Assembly (NCBI GenBank): GCA_050015355.1
Contig: JBEKBO010000058.1
Span: 1 to 27,280, forward strand
DNA from: CAWBRT01 sp050015355
GTDB taxonomy: Bacteria; Acidobacteriota; Terriglobia; Terriglobales; Acidobacteriaceae
Length of the DNA stretch: 27,280 nt
Reading direction: 5' to 3'
Below the pieces are notes generated by a model that saw nothing but the letters and a program-made list of their open reading frames with translations, was not told the origin of the DNA and did not search any database. Shown in pieces: positions 21,370 through 27,280 of this stretch; position 1 is the stretch's first letter; each line of letters starts with the position of its first letter. Position numbers and translations under genes: made by a program.

Positions 21370-22488
21370 CTAGGTAAGCTCCGTTAGTTTTTTTGCGTCG
21401 AGGAAGGAAACGATTTTGCCGACGTCCTGCGCGCGCGCGCGAGTGGTTACCAGCAGCGCGTCATCGGTCACGACCACCACCAGGTTTTTCACGCCCATAG
21501 CGGCCACGAACCTGCCGGGCGCGTGAAGATAGTTGCCTTCAGCATCGAGGATGAACGAGCGCAGGGCCCCCACATGGTTGCCGCGTTCGCGATCGCTCTT
21601 GGCCGTCATCATGCGGTGCTCGTGCAGGGCCGACCAGGAGCCCAGATCGTTCCAGCCGAAGCCGGCGCGAATGCAGAAAATGTTCGATTGCTGCTCGCCT
21701 TTGGCCGAGCGCGGCTCCAGCACGGCGTAGTCGACGCTGATGTTCTCGCACTTGGGATAGAGCCGCCGGAAGGTTTCGCTGAATCGGCGGGTGCCGTAGG
21801 CGGCGGCAATCTCCTCCAGCAACGGCGCGGTTTTCGGCAGGTGCTCGCGGAGGGCGGCAGCCAGTGTCGCCGCCGACCATACGAATACGCCGCTGTTCCA
21901 GAAAAAATTCCCGGCCTGCAGGAATTCGACGGCGCGCTCGAGCTTGGGCTTTTCCGTAAAGCGCCGCACGCGCAAAGCGGCGCCCATCTTTTCGCCGGTT
22001 TCAATATAGCCATACCCCGTCTCGGGTCGGGTCGGATCGATTCCCATGACGACGATGTTTTCACCCGCCGCCGCAATTGCCACTGCCTCCGCCAAATCGC
22101 TCCGGAAGCGGCGCTGGTCGCCAATAACGTGGTCGGAGGGAAACATGCCGATGACGGCTTTCGGGTCCCGCCTGAGAAGCAAAAACGCGGCCAGCCCTAT
22201 GGCCGGCGCGGTGTTGCGTCCCAGGGGCTCGGCGATTACCTGCTGCCGCGGTAACTTAGGCAGTTGGCGGATGATGTTCCGGCGCAAATCCTGGTTGCTG
22301 ATAATCCAGAAGTTGCCGAGCAGGCTGTCCGGCGCCAGGCGCGCAACCGTCTCCTGGATCATGGTCTTGCTGCTGTTCAGGGGGAGCAGTTGCTTGGCGA
22401 GCCGTTTGCGGCTGAGCGGCCAAAAACGGGTGCCCCGGCCGCCCGCAAGAACCACGGGATAGAAGTGTCGCTTATCGATTTTTGCCAC
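21370..22488 (-). CDS. manC: Mannose-1-phosphate guanylyltransferase ManC
   Basis: A 372-residue nucleotidyltransferase making GDP-mannose from GTP and mannose 1-phosphate. The motifs are LAGGRGTRFWP (14-24), EPLGRNTAPA (87-96), FPSDH (116-120), RFTEKP (176-181), WNSG (197-200) and later VDYAVLE and WNDLGSW. It corresponds to the short form without the C-terminal mannose-6-phosphate isomerase domain found in many ManC/AlgA proteins; here that activity is supplied by the separate manA just upstream. The GTG start at 22488 is 4 bases after the manA stop, with GGAG overlapping the end of manA, so translation is coupled. GDP-mannose feeds exopolysaccharide, LPS or glycoprotein synthesis; no glycosyltransferases for it are in the window. 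Confidence 0.95.
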   Translation of the reverse strand: MAKIDKRHFYPVVLAGGRGTRFWPLSRKRLAKQLLPLNSSKTMIQETVARLAPDSLLGNFWIISNQDLRRNIIRQLPKLPRQQVIAEPLGRNTAPAIGLAAFLLLRRDPKAVIGMFPSDHVIGDQRRFRSDLAEAVAIAAAGENIVVMGIDPTRPETGYGYIETGEKMGAALRVRRFTEKPKLERAVEFLQAGNFFWNSGVFVWSAATLAAALREHLPKTAPLLEEIAAAYGTRRFSETFRRLYPKCENISVDYAVLEPRSAKGEQQSNIFCIRAGFGWNDLGSWSALHEHRMMTAKSDRERGNHVGALRSFILDAEGNYLHAPGRFVAAMGVKNLVVVVTDDALLVTTRARAQDVGKIVSFLDAKKLTELT

Positions 22489-22492
22489 GCGA

Positions 22493-23536
22493 TTACTCCG
22501 GCGTCCGTACGCCTTCCGTCAGCTTTTCAACGACGGGCGGCTGCACCGGCTCGCCGGGCACGCGCATGAGAAGAAACTCCACCGCCCATTGCGGGCGCAG
22601 CCCGATTTGCTCGATGCTGGCCGGGATCACGACCGCTTCGCCTCGGTTGAAGCTGACTGGCTGGCCGCCTTCCCATTCCACTACGGCGCTGCCTTCCACT
22701 GCAACCAGAACTTGCGCCGAGGTGCGCCCGGGCGCGGCGCTGAGGGTCAGTGGCTTGGTGATGGCAAAATGCTCCACCACAAAACACGGAGAAGCAACCA
22801 GCAGCCTGCCCCGCCACGCGCCACTACGGCGCGCGTCGGGGACCCCATCGTGGCCGCCAATCGTCCGCGGCGAAACCTTGCCCGCGTTGGTCGATTCCCG
22901 CATGGCCCGCAAGCCCTGCTCGATATGGAGTTCCCTGCCGCGGCCGAAATCATAGAGGCGGAAAGTCGTGTCGGAGTTCTGTTGCGTCTCGATCAGAATC
23001 GATCCGGGCCCAATCGAGTGGACGGTTCCGGCATCGCAGTAAATCAGATCGCCTTGGTTAAGATCGACCCAATTAAGCAAGTTTTCGGCGCGGTTGGCGA
23101 GGATGGCGGCCTCAAACTCCGCTTTGCCGACTCCGGGCGTCAGGCCGAGCCCGACTTGGGCTCCGGGCAGGCACTTGGCCACGTACCAGCACTCTGTCTT
23201 GCCGCAAGGCTGCCCCAGTTCGCGGGCTCCCTCGTCATCGGGATGCACCTGCACCGACAGCTTGTCGTGCGGGAAAAGAAACTTCGTCAGCAGCGGAAAA
23301 CGACCAGGTTGGGGAGCCGCTTCGCCGATCAGTTCCCGGCCAAAGCGCTGGCACAGGTTACTGAGCGATGCTCCGGAAAGAGGCCCGTTAGCCACGCGGC
23401 ATTCGTCGCCGGTGAGCCAAGCCTCGCCAATAGGCTCCTTGCCGACGACCCGGGTGTAGATGGGCCGCAAATCGCGAGTTCCCCACGGACGTGGGCTGAA
23501 CTCGGGAATCATTAGTAATGGATAGAGATCAGACAT
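22493..23536 (-). CDS. manA: Class I mannose-6-phosphate isomerase ManA
   Basis: A 347-residue zinc enzyme that interconverts fructose 6-phosphate and mannose 6-phosphate, the entry step to GDP-mannose. The zinc ligands are visible: Q96 and H98 in QVHPDD, E115 in KTECWY, and H173 in AGTVHSIG. FRLYDFGRGRELH at 192-204 is the conserved active-site strand of the Bacillus-type short ManA, with which the length agrees. Residues 231-239 (GVPDARRSG) come from a GC-rich repeat element inserted in frame in the loop before RLLVASPCFVVE. It is the first gene of the manA-manC-mutase operon, directly behind the terminator of the aminotransferase gene, so the promoter should lie in 23537-23608. The start ATG has no clear ribosome site. 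Confidence 0.94.
   Translation of the reverse strand: MSDLYPLLMIPEFSPRPWGTRDLRPIYTRVVGKEPIGEAWLTGDECRVANGPLSGASLSNLCQRFGRELIGEAAPQPGRFPLLTKFLFPHDKLSVQVHPDDEGARELGQPCGKTECWYVAKCLPGAQVGLGLTPGVGKAEFEAAILANRAENLLNWVDLNQGDLIYCDAGTVHSIGPGSILIETQQNSDTTFRLYDFGRGRELHIEQGLRAMRESTNAGKVSPRTIGGHDGVPDARRSGAWRGRLLVASPCFVVEHFAITKPLTLSAAPGRTSAQVLVAVEGSAVVEWEGGQPVSFNRGEAVVIPASIEQIGLRPQWAVEFLLMRVPGEPVQPPVVEKLTEGVRTPE
22821..22846. repeat. Dispersed repeat inside manA (copy D)
   Basis: CCACTACG (22821-22828), GCGCGCGT (22829-22836) and CGGGGACCCC (22837-22846) are contiguous. The same three blocks in the same order lie in the CPBP gene at 14850-14884 with 7- and 2-base spacers. In manA they encode residues 231-239, outside the catalytic motifs. 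Confidence 0.55.
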
Positions 23537-23608
23537 TGGGGGAACACGACGCCGTACCGGACAACCGATTTAGAGTACCTGAATGGCCCGTAACGTTGCC
23601 GGAGCCCT

Positions 23609-23635
23609 GAAAAAAGGGCCAACCATAGTTGGCCC
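23609..23635 (-). terminator. Rho-independent terminator of the aminotransferase gene
   Basis: On the minus strand GGGCCAAC (23635-23628) pairs with GTTGGCCC (23623-23616) around a TATG loop, followed by TTTTTT (23615-23610). It lies 21 bases after the aminotransferase stop and separates the coaD-aminotransferase unit from the manA operon. Confidence 0.93.
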
Positions 23636-23656
23636 CAGGGCTCGATTGTTCAGTGG

Positions 23657-24853
23657 TTAGAGCGACTTAAAGAACTTCCGCATCCTCTCCAGTCCACGGT
23701 CGATCTCCGCCGCCGAAGTGGCGTAGGAAAGCCGGACGTGCTGATTGCTGCCGAACGCCTCGCCGGGCACGGTCACCACGTGGGCCTCGTGCAGCAGGCA
23801 CCGGGTGACATCGGCCGGCGTCTTCATCCCGCCTTTGCCAAAATAGGCACTAAAATTCGGGAAGACGTAGAAAGCGCCCTGCGGCATGGTGCAGGTGATG
23901 CCGGGGATCTCCCGCAAGCCCTTAACGATCCGATCGCGCAACTGCTTGAATTCGGCGCGGAAGTCGGCAACGCACTGCTGAGGTCCGTTCAAAGCGCCGA
24001 TGCCGGCCTTCTGCACAATCGAGGTCGGGTTCGAGGTGGACTGGCTCTGAAGCTTGGTGGCTTCCTTGATGACGGCAGCCGGTCCCATGGCATAACCCAG
24101 GCGCCAGCCGGTCATGGAATAAGTCTTGGAGAGCGAGCCGACGACGATGAGACGATCGTGCGCGTCCTGAATCGATCCGGCGGAGAAGAGACGTCCGCTG
24201 TAGTCGAGATAAACGTAACACTCGTCGCTCATGACCCAGATGCCGCGCTTGGCGGCCATGCGCACCACCGCCGTCATCTCCTCGGGCGAGAGCGACGCGC
24301 CGGAGGGATTGTTGGGGAAGTTCAGCAGCAGAATCTTGGTCCGCGGCGTAATCGCTTTTTCCAGCATTTCCAGCGTGATGGCGAAATTGTTCTTCTCTTC
24401 GCTCTCGACAAAAACACACTTGCCGCCGCAGTACTCCACCATGTCTTTGAACGAGACCCAGTAAGGAACGGGGATGATGACTTCGTCGCCGTGGTTGACG
24501 AGTACCGAGAAGAGGTTGAACAGGGCATGTTTGCCGCCGACCGAGGCGGTAACCTCTTCGCGCTTGTAATTGCTGCCGAAGTCAGCCGCGTGGCGCTTCA
24601 CAATGGCATCGCGCAGCTCTTCGATCCCGCCGACGGCAGTGTACTTGGTGAAATTAGCCTGAATGGCTGCAATCGCGGCATCCTTGACGTGCTGGGGGGT
24701 GTTGAAGTGCGGCTCACCAGCAGCAAAATAAACCAAGTCAACGCCCTGCGCGCGCAGCTTGTCGCCTTCGGCAACCGCAGCCAACGTGGCCGAAGGTTTA
24801 ATCCGGTTGATCCGGTCAGTGAATGGCATTACTACTCCAGAACTCGCAGCCAT
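23657..24853 (-). CDS. Class I PLP aminotransferase, aspartate aminotransferase type
   Basis: A 398-residue fold-type I aminotransferase of the AspB-like (1-beta) group. Landmarks: YFAAGEPHFNTP (42-53), YTAVGG (71-76), NFPNNPSG (178-185), D210 and Y213 in SDECYVYLDY for the cofactor ring, and the PLP lysine K243 in SLSKTYSMTGWRLGY. A conserved Arg in HVRLSYATS binds the substrate carboxylate. It probably transaminates aspartate with 2-oxoglutarate; members of this group may also use prephenate. The ATG at 24853 has GGAGG six bases upstream; a second possible start is M9 (MPFTDRINRIKPS). It lies 15 bases after coaD on the same strand and is closed by a clear terminator. Confidence 0.9.
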   Translation of the reverse strand: MAASSGVVMPFTDRINRIKPSATLAAVAEGDKLRAQGVDLVYFAAGEPHFNTPQHVKDAAIAAIQANFTKYTAVGGIEELRDAIVKRHAADFGSNYKREEVTASVGGKHALFNLFSVLVNHGDEVIIPVPYWVSFKDMVEYCGGKCVFVESEEKNNFAITLEMLEKAITPRTKILLLNFPNNPSGASLSPEEMTAVVRMAAKRGIWVMSDECYVYLDYSGRLFSAGSIQDAHDRLIVVGSLSKTYSMTGWRLGYAMGPAAVIKEATKLQSQSTSNPTSIVQKAGIGALNGPQQCVADFRAEFKQLRDRIVKGLREIPGITCTMPQGAFYVFPNFSAYFGKGGMKTPADVTRCLLHEAHVVTVPGEAFGSNQHVRLSYATSAAEIDRGLERMRKFFKSL

Positions 24854-24868
24854 AATGTCCTCCGTGAA

Positions 24869-25387
24869 TTATTCTTGCTTGGTTCGTGGTTTCCGGGATG
24901 GCGCCGGCAGCTTGCGTTTGAGCTCCCGTTCCACCAATTCGGGAACGAGATGGCAGACCGAGCCGCCGAGCGCCGAGATTTCACGCACGAGCCCGGAACT
25001 CAAGTACGAGTATGCTCCCGCCGGCATCATGAAGATCGTCTCCACCCTGGCATCGAGCTTGCGATTCATCAGGGCCATCTGCAACTCGTATTCGTAGTCG
25101 CTGACGGCGCGGATTCCTCTCAGGACGACTTTAGCTCCGCATCGTATTGCATAGTCAACCAGCAGTCCCTCGAAGGCGTCGACGCGAACGTTGCTCCACT
25201 TCTTGGTGGTCTCGCGCAGCATCGACAGTCTCTCCTCGACTGAAAATAGCGGAGTCTTAGCCGAGTTCCGGAGGACGGCCACAATGAGCACGTCGAAAAT
25301 TTTTGCTCCGCGCTCGATCAGGTCCAGATGACCGTTCGTCGGAGGATCGAAGCTACCCGGGTAGATGGCGACTACTTGCTTTCTCAA
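24869..25387 (-). CDS. coaD: Phosphopantetheine adenylyltransferase CoaD
   Basis: A 172-residue CoaD, slightly longer than the usual 160 because of a basic C-terminal tail (RKLPAPSRKPRTKQE). It transfers AMP from ATP to 4'-phosphopantetheine, giving dephospho-CoA, the penultimate step of CoA synthesis. YPGSFDPPTNGH (9-20) contains the TxGH nucleotidyltransferase motif; RGIRAVSDYEYE (90-101) and YSYLSSGLVREI (126-137) are CoaD-specific. The start is TTG at 25387: an in-frame stop lies just upstream and no ATG or GTG is available, and a GAGG precedes it closely. It forms a two-gene unit with the downstream aminotransferase. Confidence 0.95.
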   Translation of the reverse strand: MRKQVVAIYPGSFDPPTNGHLDLIERGAKIFDVLIVAVLRNSAKTPLFSVEERLSMLRETTKKWSNVRVDAFEGLLVDYAIRCGAKVVLRGIRAVSDYEYELQMALMNRKLDARVETIFMMPAGAYSYLSSGLVREISALGGSVCHLVPELVERELKRKLPAPSRKPRTKQE

Positions 25388-25481
25388 AACGCCTCATTCA
25401 TGGGCGAAGCGGTTAGGTCCTGAAGGAATTCTAATCGCCGGTTCCTATCGCAGGCAACGGAATAACGGCCAGACCCTAAGA

Positions 25482-25543
25482 GGCTTATGATAGGTGCTTG
25501 AACGGCTGCGGCCTAGGCGGATCCGGCAAAGCCATCATAAGCC
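25482..25543. repeat. 10-bp inverted repeat upstream of coaD
   Basis: GGCTTATGAT (25482-25491) is exactly inverted at 25534-25543 (ATCATAAGCC) with a 42-base GC-rich spacer. It lies between the divergent coaD (-) and AI-2E family (+) genes. An operator, a cruciform or a remnant of a small mobile element are all possible. Otherwise the gap 25388-25619 shows nothing clear. Confidence 0.5.
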
Positions 25544-25619
25544 CGACGGCAATCATCTATCGCGCTAGCCGGAGGGCGGACCGCCTGAGCGGCCGTGCCG
25601 GGCAGGCTTGGCGCCAACT

Positions 25620-26699
25620 ATGACCTTCTTCGATAAGCGAACCACGCAAGTCCTGCTGACGTTCCTGCTGTTTGCAGCCCTCCTGGCCTTCGTGTACCTG
25701 GCCATCAAGCCGCTGCTTATTTTTCTGTTCGCCATGCTCTTTGCCTACCTGCTGGAACCGGCGATCTCATACGTTCAGCGGTGGATACGCTCGCGCGGAG
25801 CGGCCATCGCCGTGGTTTACCTGGCGTGGCTGGCTGCGCTGGCGGTTGCCGGGTTCCTGATCGGGTCGCGGGTCATAGGCGAGGCCCACAAGTTGACGCA
25901 GATCATGCCGGATCTCTACCAAAAGATCAGCAGCGGCAACATTGCCTGGCAGCTTGGCGCCCAGAGAGGCTGGAGCCAGGAGACGCAAGCCGAACTTCAG
26001 AGATTCCTGGCCGGACACCGCGAACAGGCCATCGCCATCGTCGGGGCCCTGGGCTCCAAACTGGCGCTGCTGGCCTCCAACGCGGGATGGGTCGGACTGG
26101 TGCCGATCCTGGCGTTGTTCTTTCTGAAAAGCAAATCGCAACTGAGGAGCATGGTGGCGGGCACGTTCGACGATCTCATTGTCGACCGGCGAAAACGTGA
26201 ACTGCTGCACGACATCCTTCAGGATCTGGATTCCATGCTTTCGCAGTTCGTGCGCGCGCAATTGCTGATGGTCCTCATTTCCGGGACTGCCTACACCATT
26301 CTGCTGGTCTCGCTGCGGGTTCCGTATGCGTTTGCGCTGGGCGCAATCGGCGGCCTGCTGGAGTTCATTCCGCTGGTCGGACCGCTGCTGGCGGCGGTGC
26401 TGATCCTGGGCATCAGCTTCAGTCTGTACTATCCGCACCTGCTGGTGCTGGCTGTCCTAATGGGAGCCTGGCGCATGTGCACGGACTACGTGATTTCGCC
26501 GCGCGTACTTGGCGGCAAAGTCGAAATCTCGCCGCTGGCCTCGATCTTTGGCGTGCTGGTGGGGGGCGAGCTGGCGGGAGTCATCGGCATCTACCTTGCC
26601 ACCCCGACGCTGGCCACCATCCGCATCCTGTGGAAGCACTGGCTGGCCTACCGATGTAGCCGCGAGCCGGCGTCCGAGGTGACGCTGGCGCAACGGTAG
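25620..26699 (+). CDS. AI-2E family transporter (PerM-like)
   Basis: A 359-residue membrane protein of the AI-2E/PerM family. Hydrophobic segments: two near the N-terminus (about 8-45), one at about 60-83, one at about 150-168, and four or more in the last 150 residues. The diagnostic stretch is ALGAIGGLLEFIPLVGPLLAA followed by ISPRVLGGKVEISPLASIFGVLVGGELAGVIGIYLATP, typical of the family. Members export autoinducer-2 in E. coli, while others act as Na+/H+ antiporters or have no known substrate; the specific role here cannot be told. I chose the ATG at 25620; a TTG four codons upstream is also open. No strong ribosome site is visible. The gene is divergent from coaD and convergent with recA. 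Confidence 0.9.
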   Translation: MTFFDKRTTQVLLTFLLFAALLAFVYLAIKPLLIFLFAMLFAYLLEPAISYVQRWIRSRGAAIAVVYLAWLAALAVAGFLIGSRVIGEAHKLTQIMPDLYQKISSGNIAWQLGAQRGWSQETQAELQRFLAGHREQAIAIVGALGSKLALLASNAGWVGLVPILALFFLKSKSQLRSMVAGTFDDLIVDRRKRELLHDILQDLDSMLSQFVRAQLLMVLISGTAYTILLVSLRVPYAFALGAIGGLLEFIPLVGPLLAAVLILGISFSLYYPHLLVLAVLMGAWRMCTDYVISPRVLGGKVEISPLASIFGVLVGGELAGVIGIYLATPTLATIRILWKHWLAYRCSREPASEVTLAQR

Positions 26700-26753
26700 A
26701 GCAATCTGGAGGGCTTGGCAGGCTCGCTGATCTTAAGGTTGCGGACGAAATGC

Positions 26754-26777
26754 AGGGCGGCCTTGGGTGGCCGCCCT
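26754..26777. terminator. Hairpin between convergent AI-2E and recA genes
   Basis: AGGGCGGCC (26754-26762) and GGCCGCCCT (26769-26777) form a perfect 9-bp stem with a TTGGGT loop. It lies between two convergent stop codons, as expected of a bidirectional terminator, but neither side has a proper T-run. Confidence 0.6.
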
Positions 26778-26803
26778 ATCAGTGTTAGCAGGCCCTAGTC
26801 CAC

Positions 26804-27280
26804 CTACTTTTTTGCCGGAGCGGCGGCAGTCTTGGCGGCCACGGCTTTCTGTTCGGGCGAGGCGGGCGGCGGTTCCGGAACGGCGGGGGCTCGCAGTCCA
26901 ATCGCTTTGCGCACCTCGGCTTCGATGCGGGCCGTAATGTCCTTATTGTCTTTCAAAAACTGCTTAACGTTTTCGCGTCCCTGCCCTATGCGTTCGGTTT
27001 TGTAGCTGAACCAGGCGCCGGACTTTTCGACGATGTTTTGCACGACGGCCAAGTCGAGCAGGTCGCCCTCGCGCGAGATGCCCTCGCCGTACATGATGTC
27101 GAACTCGGCCTCGCGGAAGGGCGCGGCGGTCTTGTTCTTAACGATCTTGACCCTGGTGCGCGAGCCGATAACGTTGTCGCTGTCCTTGATGGCGGCGATG
27201 CGGCGGATATCGACGCGTACAGAGGAATAGAACTTGAGGGCGCGTCCGCCGGTGGTGGTCTCGGTATTGCCGAACATGAC
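26804..27280 (-). CDS. recA: Recombinase RecA, 3' part (runs off the right edge)
   Basis: The last 158 or so codons of recA; the 5' part lies beyond the window. The visible part starts in the DNA-binding L2 region (VMFGNTETTTGGRALKFY), continues with SSVRVDIRRI and the C-terminal domain (AEFDIMYGEGISREGDLLDLAV, SGAWFSYKTERIGQGRENVKQFL). RecA forms ATP-dependent filaments on single-stranded DNA for recombination and SOS induction. The C-terminal tail is Ala/Pro/Lys-rich (ending AAAPAKK) instead of the acidic tail of E. coli RecA. The frame is intact in what can be seen. It ends 27 bases before the hairpin shared with the convergent transporter gene. Confidence 0.96.
   Translation of the reverse strand, partial: VMFGNTETTTGGRALKFYSSVRVDIRRIAAIKDSDNVIGSRTRVKIVKNKTAAPFREAEFDIMYGEGISREGDLLDLAVVQNIVEKSGAWFSYKTERIGQGRENVKQFLKDNKDITARIEAEVRKAIGLRAPAVPEPPPASPEQKAVAAKTAAAPAKK

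Noticed and set aside
20213..21373. 386-codon plus-strand frame opposite the phosphohexomutase gene
   Set aside because: Shadow; all four mutase loops are intact on the minus strand.
23738..25243. 501-codon plus-strand frame spanning the aminotransferase and part of coaD
   Set aside because: It crosses two clearly identified minus-strand genes and has no motif.

Overview
The window looks like ordinary chromosomal DNA from a Gram-negative, GC-rich bacterium, most probably a member of the Acidobacteriota (Terriglobia/Koribacter-like). That placement is an inference. It rests on kdsB (an LPS Kdo-activation gene), on the pairing of a DUF5752 gene with a TreT-type glycosyltransferase, on the large TPR protein, and on intergenic palindromes of the ATCCTTCGCT...CAGGATGACA type, which I recall from acidobacterial genomes. 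No phage, transposase, CRISPR array, tRNA or rRNA gene was seen. No stretch longer than 300 bases lacks a gene.

Layout, left to right. 1-3.6 kb: palindromic repeat DNA around a stand-alone PD-(D/E)XK-type putative nuclease (+), then a short UvrC-like protein (-) and a two-helix membrane protein (-). 3.7-9.1 kb, all on the minus strand: a secreted alpha/beta hydrolase, a LOG-family protein, and a large TPR protein followed after 11 bp by a small membrane protein. 9.4-12.9 kb: a DUF2071/YqjF protein (+), then on the minus strand a DUF4118-like membrane protein, a DUF5752 protein and a TreT-like trehalose synthase; the last two look like an operon. 13.2-17.1 kb, plus strand: a CPA2 cation/proton antiporter overlapping a CPBP-family membrane protease, then FabG, then a solitary XRE regulator with its own likely promoter and a clear terminator. 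17.2-19.8 kb: DinB-like protein (-), kdsB (+) and an M48 membrane metallopeptidase (-). 19.9-24.9 kb, minus strand: a tight GDP-mannose operon (manA, manC, phosphohexomutase) ended by a strong terminator, preceded upstream by coaD and an aspartate-type aminotransferase with its own terminator. 25.6-27.28 kb: an AI-2E/PerM-family transporter (+) facing the 3' part of recA (-), which runs off the right edge.

Functional links. The manA-manC-mutase block supplies all three steps from fructose-6-phosphate to GDP-mannose, for surface glycans. KdsB supplies CMP-Kdo for LPS. DUF5752-TreT suggests trehalose metabolism. UvrC-like, RecA, DinB-like and the putative nuclease belong to DNA-repair or nuclease folds but are scattered and do not form one locus.

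I found no convincing novel multi-gene system. The items most worth a second look are: (1) a degenerate duplicate of the kdsB translation start 70 bp upstream of the real one, encoding an 11-codon mini-ORF; (2) a dispersed GC-rich palindromic repeat carried in frame inside two unrelated genes (CPBP protease and manA), with relatives in two intergenic regions; (3) a UvrC-like protein that keeps the Fe-S cysteines but lacks the usual C-terminal nuclease/HhH half and has a degenerate GIY-YIG motif; (4) the stand-alone PD-(D/E)XK protein.
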